The position numbers and the translations under genes are program-made. The notes beneath the pieces are model-generated. The model was not told the origin of the DNA. It searched no databases and worked only from the letters and a program-made list of their open reading frames with translations. Below are positions 37,101 through 49,100 of a stretch of 64,000 nucleotides of DNA, one piece after another. Each line of letters opens with the position of its first letter. Within the stretch, counting starts at the first letter, position 1. The stretch comes from Reticulitermes speratus (Eukaryota; Arthropoda; Insecta; Blattodea; Rhinotermitidae), in contig JAJKFL010000013.1 of assembly GCA_021186555.1 (NCBI GenBank), positions 17,229,243 to 17,293,242 of the forward strand. The letters run 5' to 3'.

Positions 37101-40100
37101 CGTACTGATTGTGGGATTTTAATCTGAGAGGATTAGTAGTGTCCAGAATGTGGATCATGGCTACTGCTAATTGCTGCAGATCACTGACGAGAGGACTGGA
37201 AGTTTGTGTGACGTTCGGAGGAACTGTTGTGTAATCTGGCCTTCGAATGGAATTATGAAGGACAGATGAAACAAAAAGGAGTGCTGCATTCATTTTTCTC
37301 GCACGCAATAGATTTTCGATGGAGAAGCCAAATTGAGATACAGATGGAATTATATTAAGTTACCTTACTGTAAGAACGTGAAGCTTAAGACAAACGAACT
37401 TGGTATAGTGTTTGTGTATGTATTATGTGTATGTATGTATATATGTATGTGTATGACGTGCTCATTAATATACAGAGTTAAAAATGTTTTAACGAGCATA
37501 AGGGCGAGAAATGTCTTATTTTTAGAATATTTTAAAATATTCCTGTACTAATGTTGAAATTTGAGTTTGTTCTTTTTCATAGTGGTTATAGGTAGACGTA
37601 ATTTTCTCCGTAGAACAGGCCATGAAGGCCCAGAGGGGGAGTAGAGGTATAGCTCTACTCTTTCTTTAACCCTGACACTAGATGGGTTTGGTGGTCAACT
37701 CCACGCCCCGGCCACTTTACCCCTGGGAAAGAGACCCGGTACCCATTGTATAGGAGGCTGGGTGGGCCCCAGGGCCGGTCTGGACGGCTGCGAAAAATCT
37801 AGGGGGAATATGTTCGAAAAGAGACGCAATCCAGTGACTGTGTTTCCCTTTGTTTTAATTCTCCGCTCAAAGAAAGGTGTACCGTCATGTGCAAAGTTTT
37901 GTCACATGACTCGTGTACATGTATGTGGGGAACACAGTGTAATGGCTGTCACCTTCGACAGATTCTGTCATTTATTTCACATAGTCTTTGTTATACACAA
38001 ATAAATGTTAATTAGTACATCGTACATCATAAATACAATTAAAATTCTCTGTCACTTTCTTACCTGGATTGCGTCTCGTTTTGAATATATTATGTTCCAT
38101 TTATCGGTGAATTTCTATCTCTCTTATTAAATTATGGCGCCCGAACTTTGTTACGTTCACCGAAATAGTGTAAGACTTAAGACCGTCCAGCCCGTGGACG
38201 GTCCGGGGATCGACTCCCGGTGGGGACGAGATTTTCCGCACCCGTCCAGACCGGCCCTGGGGCCCACCCAGCCTCCAATACGATGGGTACCGGGTCCCTT
38301 TTCCGGGTTAAAGCGGTCGGGGCGTGGAGTTGACCACCCACCCTATCTAGTGCCAGGGTTAAAGAGAGTAGAGCTATACCTGTACTCCCCCTCTGGGCCT
38401 TTATGGCCTGTTCTACGGAGAACTTTACCTTTACCTTTACCTTTTATCTTAAGTTACGTTACATTTCTTGCAGTTATGTTATAAATTCTTTCTGTATTTA
38501 GTTAAGCCGAAACGGACCTGTAGGATTGAAGCTATAAAAAGTTATGAGAGTGTTGGTGATTAGTTCTCTTTAGGAACAATGCGGGCTATAACAGTACTTT
38601 AAAGACAAAAAAAAAAATAAAATTATGAGTGCTTTGTGATGATGTATTTTACTTGTTGCAATTACGTGGTCGGCTGCAGTTCCCTGCTGCGATGTTTGTT
38701 ATTATCGTTACTGCGCAATGTGACGTTATATCTGCGCAATGTGACGTTATATCTGCGCAATGTGACCCCTTATATATCTGCGCAATGTGACGTTATCTGT
38801 CACTAAATATTTATGTTTGAAGTGTCCTTAATCGGAAATGGGCGTGGATTTTGATGTGGAAGGTTGTCTTATTTAGCAAACCGTCTCGGTCTCTTGATGT
38901 ATCTATCTATCGCATTGCTGATCAGGTTTGCATATATTTCACTCGGACCGAATTCTCGCATCACTTTGCGGTTCCGTCCCGTTAAAGTTTCGTGCACAAA
39001 ATTGATTATATCCAACACACATGTTCGTATGTGTGTATGTACACAATATACTTATATATGTTCGTGGTTGTTCATAGATGGTACGCAGTTCTTGTCAAAC
39101 AGTCTGTCGTTGCTTGATGACTCTGGCTATGCCTTTTCCCGCAAGGTTTTCTGATGAAAATGTATGCATTTCTAATTTTCCCCATGCAGGACACATGTCC
39201 CGCCCAGCCCATCCTTCTTAATCAGGCAGTCCGAGGATATTGATATAAGGTTACACACTGTGCAGCTTTTCATTATGCAGTTTTCTCCATCGTCTTACTG
39301 CTTGCTCTTTTATTTCCTCAGCGCTTTTTTTTCCATACCGAAAACCTGTGTTTTTTCCTTCGAGCAGTGTTTTCCAACCTTTGTTCCATGGAGGAAACTC
39401 TAAAATAATTGTTCGTATCCCGAGGAACCCCTTTCTTTGTAAACGTTTACAGATGGATGGGGGGAGGAAAAAAGAGGAAAAAAAAAAGGCAGTTGGTAGC
39501 GTAGCGTACGGAAATTATTCCAGTATTGCCAACTGTCGGACAATTTTCCCGCGATATTTCGACGGGTATTTCGAATTGTTCGCCGTACTTTAAACATGTA
39601 TGTATTTATTTCACGACTTCTCACGGAACCCCCAACGATGTTCCGCGGAACCCTGGTTGGGAAACACTGTCTTAGACTGAGATACCGGTATAAATGAGTA
39701 CTAGCAGCCCATATTTAATCTTTATTTTTTCGCTAGTCTACGGACCAAGATGTACCGAATTTAAATTTTGTTTTAATATTTCGAAAGTAAAGCTGTGCTC
39801 ATACTGTTCATCCATCGCTGCTGAAGAAGTGTGTTCTGTCGTCTTTATCACGTGTTCTTATTTGTGGTGTCTTTTATTTTCACAGGAGCACCTGAATCTG
39901 ATAGGTGCGGATGAGAACGTGGGTCCTATTTGCCTGTCAGTCAAGACCGAGAATGTGGCATCACAAGAGCACACCAGGATATTACTCCGGCTCAAAACGG
40001 GCACAATGCACGAACTGGTGCCCTCTTCCTGCCTCTCGCCCTCACCATCGCCTGCCCGGATGGCAAAGGTACTTCTTATTGTCACAAGCATGTGGACATA

Positions 40101-43100
40101 GGTCAGTGGAACCTCCTGTGCTGTGCTCACTTGTCCAGAAGTCATAACTAACGATAAGGTACACCACCGTGATTTCGCAGACTGTCTTGTCTTACGTGTA
40201 TTTAATGCGCCTATGTGTTGGAAGTTGGTGGGCCGGGATGGCGTAGTCGGTATAGCGACTCGCTACGGGCTGGACGGTCTGGGGATGGAATCCCGGTGGG
40301 GGCGAGATTTTTCGCAGCCGTCCAGACCGGCCCTGGGGCCCACCCAGCCTCCTATACAATGAGTACCGGGTCTATTTCCCGGGGGTAAAGCGGCCAGGGC
40401 GTGGAGTTGACCACCCACCCCCATCTAGCGCCGAGGTTAAAGAAAGAGTAGAGCTATACCTCTACTCCCCCTCTTGGCCTTCATGGCCTGTTCTAGGGAG
40501 AACTTTGCCTTTTATGTGTTGGAAGTTGATTCTACGACTGAAGGGTGTGTCAGAGCTGGTTCGCACCGTTTCGAGGGAACTGATGCCTGAAAATTTAGAA
40601 TTGGTTGAAAAAATGCCCTGGAAGCAAACCCGGCCCGGTCAGGTGCTGCAAAGCAAGCAGACGGCTCATGATGCTGACTTGCTCGGTTTACATGCTGGAC
40701 AGTGATCTGGTAAAGAAGTTAGGAAATGTACGTGTTCTTCCTCGGCAGTTAAATTTTTTGAAATGAAATGATAAAGAAACTGATTGTATTATACCTCATG
40801 AAGCATTCTGTAATACCTGTTAAGATCGTTAATTAGATACAGAAGACGTTGCTAGGTACCGTAGACCAGTGCTTGCCAAAGTGTGCTCCGCGGATCCCTA
40901 GTTCACAGAGGATCCGTAGTTATATATCTGTAATGTCTGCTTTGAAGTTTACTTATATGTTTTAATTAAAGGTATAATGTTTTGTTAAGCATAAGCGAGG
41001 AACTTCTGTAATTGGCAATATGTTTATTTCGTATGACTGTTAGAATATCTAGTTAAGAAACCCACTGTACCCACGAAGCCAGCGACAGTCATTATAATTA
41101 AAGTGAAATCATGCACTGCATTATTACGTATGCTACTTGTATGTATGAAATCAGTTCTGAGATATAAATTTTTAATTTTGGAGACCTATTATCCTGACAC
41201 CTGTATTTACGCGAGCAAGGATGTGAGGATCCATGGTTATTTTTCGAAACTAAAAGGGACCCGCCAGAAAAAAGTTGGAGGAACACTGCCGTAGACCATT
41301 CTCGTGTAGATTCAGCAGACCGCGCTCCCTTGGTTTTCATTCGTTGTTAGACGCGTCCGCCAAGCATTTGCGAAAAGCCACTCTCCTTTCTATCCGTTCG
41401 TCTTCATGAAACAGCACCACTGACACCGAACGGATTTTCGTAAAATTTCGTATTTGGGATTTTTGCAAAAATTTGTTAACATTCTCCGTTTTTTATTAAA
41501 TTGGACAAAACGGACACTTTATATGTACACTTAGGTATTTGTGATAACATCTCCCTGTGACTGTTGTGTGTAATTGAGACAGACTCTGCTGTATGTGAGT
41601 TACGAGTTGTAACCAAAGAAAATCTTGACCGCTTGAACATAACAGTCACGTATGATTGATTCTCGTCGTTTCCGAGATATCGATTATAATGGACTGTAAA
41701 TCTGTTGCTGAAATTCGGAAAAAATTTAAGTGTGTGCTTTTGTAAATCGTGGAAAGGCGCATTTCCAATACACGCATAATCAGTATTTTTCTTGAAAATA
41801 CACATTTAGAAAGCAGGGACAGCAACAGGGCGACCGCTTGGGAAATGAAACGTTCTCCGGACATTTTGTAAGGTGTTAATGTTTAATAATCTCTTTCGCT
41901 TTCATCATCTCCACCATCTTATATCGATGCCCAGTAGCTTGCATTTCAAGAATGGAAGTCTCATGCTCCAGACTGTCTTTTGTAAATAATATGAACTAAT
42001 ATTTGGTTTATATTTCAACTAATGCAGGCTGTTAAGTTATTCAGGATTCTAAAGTGTTGTTTTTATAGTAATTGCTCTCCTTTTAACAGTTTAACCGAAT
42101 TTATCATCTAGGCTGTGTGTAGACTTGTACAAACATCATGGGATTAAAACAAATTGTTCATCGTACGTTTATGTTTCAATTGAGAGGAGCCTGTACATTC
42201 TGGTAACACATCACGGATTGCCTCTATTCTGGCTGATGATGAAGTGATGTGCGACAATTAATGAATCAGTATTCTGTGGCAACAGACATACTTGCGAGAG
42301 CCAAGGTTACACTGCACACTGTATTATATCATATACCAAGTTAGTTTAATGTTTAATGTCATAGTACCATGTGGGAGTTGTGGAAGGACTTTCAATGGTT
42401 TTCCTTGCTGCTCCAGCTTCAATAGCAACCAAATTAGGCTCTGACAACTTCTACTTTCCAGTGTTCACACTCGGTGACAAGTATTTGAAGATCCTTCGTG
42501 ATCTCCATTAGCCTTGAAGCAAAAATGAATCTTTAATGTAAAAACATACAACCAAATGGTAGCAGAACCACTGATATGTTAGAGCTGCCTTACAACATGA
42601 GGTTCTGAAAACCACTTCACATCCTCACAAGCTAATTTTAAGATCTGTTTTAATGTTATCTTCTTTTGTCCTTAGTCCAAGTGCTTTTCCAAGAGGAGTG
42701 CATTTGGTTTTGTCCACCCAACCAAGCCATTTATCCAGTTCATGATAACTATAATCTGACAGTCATAAAAAGTCTAAAAGAGTGGTAGAAGTTACCGAGC
42801 TCTGTGTTCACTAATAACCTACATTCCTCACTGTTTCTGGTATTTACACTGGCACTTTGTTTTCGGAAATTTGTAAAATGATTACTTTGGGCGTTTTAAT
42901 CTTCGTTGTTTTTGAAAGCAGAGAAGAAGATACCTCTTTTTGGACTGAAATACGAAAAACATTTCGAGGATGTGGATATTTATAACTGTTCTCATGTTTT
43001 GTATTTAATCCTTGAAGCTTGAAATTCATATAAACAATATTGACTAACGTATTCCTGTACTTAATATTATATATGTTCCGTTTTACATACGTAAGTTTTA

Positions 43101-46100
43101 ATTACCAACTACTGCACAATAAGTTTATACACTCCTACATGTTACGGCTGATTATCTTAGCCATCATCGGGGAGTCATCGTACATAGACATAAGCAGCAT
43201 ACCATTCAGAGACACGATGTTACGCTGCTTATGTCTATGTACGATGACTCCCCGATGATGGCTAAGATAGTCAGCCGAAACATGTAAGAGTGTTTAAACT
43301 TATTGCGCAGTAGTTGGTAATAAAAACTTACATAATGTATTCTGTTTTACAGAAAACACACTTTATCTCCATCTTAGTGGTTAATGTCATTTAAGAAATA
43401 TCTGTATGTATTCTGAATCATTTAAAACACACAAGTACAGTATGGACAAGGTACAGCATTTTCACTGTTCACTATGTGTTAGTACTAAAATAGTACTAGT
43501 ACTAAAAATTAACATATAGTGGGGAGGTAATGAGGTCATGCCTGTCCACCTCTCTGCCCACCTGTTCCAACCCCAAGACTACGAATTGTTTTTAATTAAA
43601 TTGCTGTAATTTACTAAAATATGTGATGTAAATCCCATTTTGATTTCAAGAATTCCAATATAAAGCCTACTTGATGTGGATCTAAAACTGGACTTTGTAC
43701 ACTTCAAACAAGTAGCTGCTACCACTGCAAAATAGCACATGACACGTGACAAATTATGTGAATATATTTCAATTTGTTGAATATGTAATAAAATACAGAT
43801 AAAAATATTTGCTTATACTCTGCAGACTGACATAGGCTGTGTAGTGTAGTGAGTTTAGGAGGTTTCTGTCATCAGCAAATGAACTTCATAGGGAGCATGT
43901 TATTAAATATGGTTTAATATGCATTCTACTCTTGCTACCTGTCAGTAAAACATCACAAATATTGTGGAATAGACAAACTGTTACATCTCACCAGCCTTAG
44001 CTAACATACGCATTACTGAATGTGCGGGGTCAGGTTTTAAGGCCATCACATTTCATGTGGCTGCATGGGGCCCCACCATTCAAAGGCCCTTGAAAAGGCT
44101 TTGTATCAAATACTTCTTTTAAATCCAAGTTCTGACATTGCTCTATCTTCATTGTCACTTCAGGACTACACATACATAGGGCCTCCACATTTACTTTTGC
44201 ATTGAGCCCAGAAATATCTTAACCAGCTCTGTGAATGTAGCCTGGAGCCAGTGGACCTGACAGAGCTGTGACATTCCCCATTATCAAGAGCATCATCCAG
44301 TCTTTCCCTCATGTCTGTGGTACTGAGTTGCGTTAGAGGCAGAGTGGATAGTGCCATCCTTTGTGATTTGATACTGGAATGTATGGGTGTTTTGGTGAAG
44401 AGGGGATTTGGGGGGAAGCAGAAAAAAGAACCTTGTGAAGCATGTCTTCCACAAGCAAACAACTTGAGCATGGCAGTATTTCTGGACACAGGAAATGGCA
44501 TGTCAGGAAGCATCAGCATACTTCCTGTGCAAGTCAGCAGCTGTAGTTAATGCTTCAGTTGTTTCATGAACTTGTGGTTTTTTGGGAGTAAGAAACTAAG
44601 ACTTTAATTATTCATCCCTGACCAGGTCTGAGTACGGAACATCTCTATACAAAGAAACCTCAGGGAATTTGACTGTGGACATGCGATGAATACAGAGGGC
44701 CCACCATAATTAATAGTGTATGTTATCCCTTTGTGGTAACTGTATGTCGGATCTTGTCAGAGACCAGGTGTTTTCTGTGAGGTTTTTTTAAATATTTCTT
44801 AGGTGAAACTGTGCTTCTTGGGTTATGCCATGGCTCAGGCAATTAGTCACCAGCCTGTCACTGCAGAGGCCCAGGTTCGAGTCTGGACCAGTCCATGTGA
44901 GATTTGTGGTAGACAAAGTGGCAGTGGGGCCAGGTATTTGTCCAAGTACTTCGGTTATGCTATCAGTCATTCCACCATTGCTCCATACTCATCTTCATCT
45001 TAATACTGCTGTTATCAGAAGAAAAATGGGGTGAAGTCTGGAAATCCTCACACAAGCCATTGGTCTTTGGATGTTGGGGAATAAGTACCGTCATGTCTCT
45101 CCCCCCCCCCCCTCCTCCTATTATCACCACCACCACCTCCCCTCCCCCATTCCCGTTTGCTCTGTGATTTTCATGATGATGTAGACATGGCATATTGATG
45201 TATCAGTAATGCTTCAGGTTTATGTTCTGGGGGTAATGGGTTCAAATCCTTCACACTAATGATTAATGGAGGTTTTTCATAGTATTTCTCAGTCTCTTAA
45301 GATGATTCCAGAATAGTACTTTCAAATTGGACATGACCAGCCCCTTCCAAATCCTTGTCTGTTTACCATTCATGATTATACTTCCATGGAAAGACAAGTG
45401 AAAAATTATAAGACAGAAGTAGAAATGTGGATGAATTTCTGAATCCTAAGTTTGGTTGGAATTAATGCAAATAACAGGACATTTTTGCAAATAATTTTGT
45501 GTTTTGCAGTTAAGGTGAGTATGTGACAAGGGTGGGGAGGATGAGGAATGCCTACAGAATTCTGGTAAGGAAACCTCGTGGAAAGAGTCTACTTGAACGA
45601 GTGAGAAGAAGTAGAAAGATAACACAATGGGGCTTGATAAATATGTAGATGAACAGGATGGGAACATTTTTCCCATAATGCCTTCACTTCATATTCTTCA
45701 TCCATAAAACCACAGAGAAACTGTGAGACTCACAATTCATGACAGGCTCCTACTGACAGAAATTAAAAATTTAAGGAATGCAATTTGGTCAACCAGAACA
45801 GTTCTGTTCAAAGAACAGCAAATGATGTAAGCCAAAACAGTGCAACGTGCAGTGGATGTGGTTCTTGGTCTGTTTAGCAGTGACAAAGAATCTAATGGAC
45901 TCAAGCTGGCGTGTGACCATGGTGTTGAATAAGTGGCATTGATTCCTGTGGTGAGGTTCCAGTCAATTCCAAAGCGTGTCTTGTTACATTGCATGCTGTT
46001 TGCATTGTCCACTTTGTCTGAATTGTTTTGAGACATCGCAAATTACTCAATACTCAACAGATACACTTCAGACTTACATGATATTTGTTTCCTTTGTTGC

Positions 46101-49100
46101 TTGGTGGTGCCGTTTGCTGAAGATTGTTTTATAACACTGCACAACACTGATTATACTAACTGGTTGCTGCAGCAGTAATTTCCGAGACCAATATTTCAGA
46201 GGTATTTGCTTTGAATCTCGGTCATCATGATGGAGATTTTGTCATAGTTTCCTCACTCACTCCAGGTTTATGCCAAGGTAGAGGTAGAGTCTTGAAGCAG
46301 GCAGTAGCTGACTCCAGCCTTAGCCTTGCCATCCCACTCATTATTACATACATACATAGAGTAATTTTCAAACATCAAAAATTTATCATCGGCTTAAAAG
46401 GAGAGTGCATTTAAGTATCTTCATAATGCTGCTTTAAATTGAGTCTTTTCCTGCATCAGCATTGTAAGTCTACATAGTAAACTGTTGAATATTTGGTGCC
46501 AGCATAGTGCATACTTTTCCGAAAATGTGAAAGGTTGGCAATTGTTCCGTAATGGTGGTAGTACTTATTCCTCGTATTAATACTGTGTACAGTTGAGTGT
46601 TGTACAGTTTTTCATGGTTTTTTACGATGAAGTTTATTAATGAAAATATGTGTTTATGGAAGAGGTAAAATTTCTGATCTCTTGAACAGACCATTACATC
46701 TATGTAGTGTATATAGCTGTGAAGATAATTAGTTTGTGTAACATAAGGCCGTGCCAGTAATGGCAAAATAAATGTAACATATACTCTTAATTATTAATGG
46801 TATTCAATTAAACATTAGGCTGTTAGTAATGCAGCAACCGATGTCATTACATACAAGCGTACAACGTGGAGAAGAGCCTCCTGTTGTAGACTGATTTTTC
46901 TACCTGCAGCTGTTGAATGAGCAGCTGAGTGTGGACCAGTTTTCACCAGTGCTGTGTCCCCGAGCATCACAACTGATTGCAGCGTATGATGAGCATGTCC
47001 TGGTTTCCAACTTCAAATTTGGTGTGTTGTACCAACGGTTTGGACAGACGACGGAAGAACAGTTATTTGGCAACGTTCATTCCAGTGCTGCATTGGATGA
47101 ATTCCTGGAACTGTTGGGGCAGCGAATTCGGCTTAAAGATCACAAAGGGTAAGTTAAGCTGTCTCATTTTTGCTGAGTTCCTTACACATAAAAAACTGAT
47201 GAGAAATAAATTATGGATGAAACTACTTGAAGGTAATAGAGAATACTGAAAATCTTGTGAGATACAAGAATGTCATATGAAATTTATGTACTGTATCAGC
47301 ATGTACTTGTGTGTGTGTGTGTGTGTGTGTGTGTGATCATGTGTCCTCCATTAGTATTTTTGAAATTCTTCTCTCACACCTTGATTTCCTTCCATTGTCT
47401 CGGTTTCATCGTAGATTCAGGCAGCCTTTTTCCTTACATTGTCTGTTTTAACTTACTTAGCCTACTTGTTTGTTAAATGGTTAAAAAAGTTTTATACGTA
47501 GCTCATGATTTGTGTCAAGTTTTCTCTTCGTGTAACACTCAAGTACTTGATGTGCAGATACACATCACAGCTCTGTACAGTGCAGTCACATTATTGGGGC
47601 CTTTTATGTTGTTGTATTATTATGCTGGTTTGTATTTCAGATATCGAGGAGGTTTGGACACACAGTTCGGCCATACAGGAGATGAAGCAGTGTACGAAGT
47701 ATTTAAGGATCGAGAAATAATATTCCATGTTTCCACACTGCTACCTTATAGGGACAGTGACCCCCAACAGCTGCAGAGGAAGAGGCATATTGGTAGGTGT
47801 AGCAGTTGATATCGACTGTGAGACACACTTTGCAGTACAGAGCTACTGTTTGCAAACTCTATAATAATTTCCCCTAAATTTACGTGCTCCGCAACACCAG
47901 AGCTGAGTAGCATAGTTGGTATAGTGAGCAAGTTATGCAGGCTGGACAAGATAGGAATTGTGGTTCGATTCCCTGCAGGGTTAATAGATTTTTTTTCTCC
48001 AAAGCATCCAGACTGGCTCTTGGGCCCACCCAGCCCCATACTCATGGGGTACCAGGGGATTTCTTCCCAGCAGTAAAGCATCCAGGGTGTGAAGCTGACG
48101 ACCACTCACATCCCTCTAGTGTATACCTCTACTCCCCCATATGCCTTCATGGCATGTACAGAGACACCTTTAACTTGTACCTTTACTTCTGTCTCGCCAT
48201 TAACCCTTTAAAACACGATGGTTACTATTTATACTGCTAGGTTTAACATTAAAGAACTGTATTTTGCCTGCAGAGTGTTGTGTGTTGCTTATGATTGTTA
48301 TTGTACCCTTGGAAGACTAGAAATTATGTCACTATAGACAAGGGACTTCATATTTGTTATACCATCTTGCACAATTCATTTTTAACTTTCTTCTGTATTC
48401 CATTTTATTCCATCAAATACAGTATCATGATGAACCATCAATATTCAGAAGCTAGCAACATTTGTCAATAAAGTGACAAGACATGGACTAGATGATTGTC
48501 ACCTTTTCCTGATGCAGATTTTTTCTTCATCACCCAATCAGATTGGTTCTGGGATCACTTCCAGTCAGTATGTGACCTCTTTCCAAGAGAGTGAATCAGT
48601 TTCCATATGAAGCTAACCGCTTGTCTCAATATAATGCCAAGATCTAGAATGTAGTGTGCTTTACCTCCATGTACTTCTGTATCCTTTTATGATATGCATC
48701 TTAGATACAGGAGAAACTTTCCTTTACCAAACAGATTCTGTTCTGAAACCAGACATAAATATGTGTTAGCTACTTGTCATGCTTCATGTAGTTTTATAGT
48801 TGTATGTTTATTTTCCAGGCAATGACATTGTTGCGATAGTGTTCCAAGAGTCAAACACACCGTTCTCACCTGATATGATTGCATCACACTTTCTTCATGC
48901 ATTTATTGTGGTTCAAGTCCTGGACCCTAACAGTCCCAACACAAGGTGAGTTGCACTTCCTTAAAGAGAATAATTATTTAATTCTATAGTATAGTTTTCA
49001 TTGCCATTTTGACATCACATTTCCTGATTTTATGAATTTGAAAGGTTCATCACCTGGTCCACAAAAGCCTGTCATTAGACCACACCTGGATCCAGCTGAA

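Larger units (their letters stand above)
19111..39885 (+). other. Rapgap1 intron 1 (about 20.8 kb), repeat graveyard
   Basis: It runs from the donor 'gtgagt' to the acceptor 'ttattttcacag'. It holds SINE families A, A2, D and E, fold-back and hAT-like MITEs, a LINE fragment, a mitochondrial 16S insertion, a 420-bp palindrome and tandem arrays, each listed separately. I see nothing recognisable in 19111-20834 (except a 16-G run at 20673-20688 just outside it), 21128-21369, 23206-23650, 23988-25757, 27980-28790, 29930-30970, 32590-33456, 34280-34990, 35140-35840, 36113-36718, 37011-37603 and 38446-39364. No other gene is evident within it. Confidence 0.8.
40069..46909 (+). other. Rapgap1 intron 2 (about 6.8 kb), contains the CpG transition
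   Basis: It holds a young family A SINE, an hAT MITE, a palindrome, a family D SINE and a LINE tail, each listed separately. CpG is common up to about 41.9 kb and rare afterwards. I recognise nothing else in 41300-43090, 43332-44820 or 45661-46909. The open frames on either strand near 44166-44550 carry no motif. Confidence 0.75.

Noticed and set aside
45230-45310. Box B-like 'gggttcaaatcc' suggesting another SINE
   Set aside because: No matching box A or body. A single 11-bp match is expected by chance in 64 kb of SINE-rich DNA.
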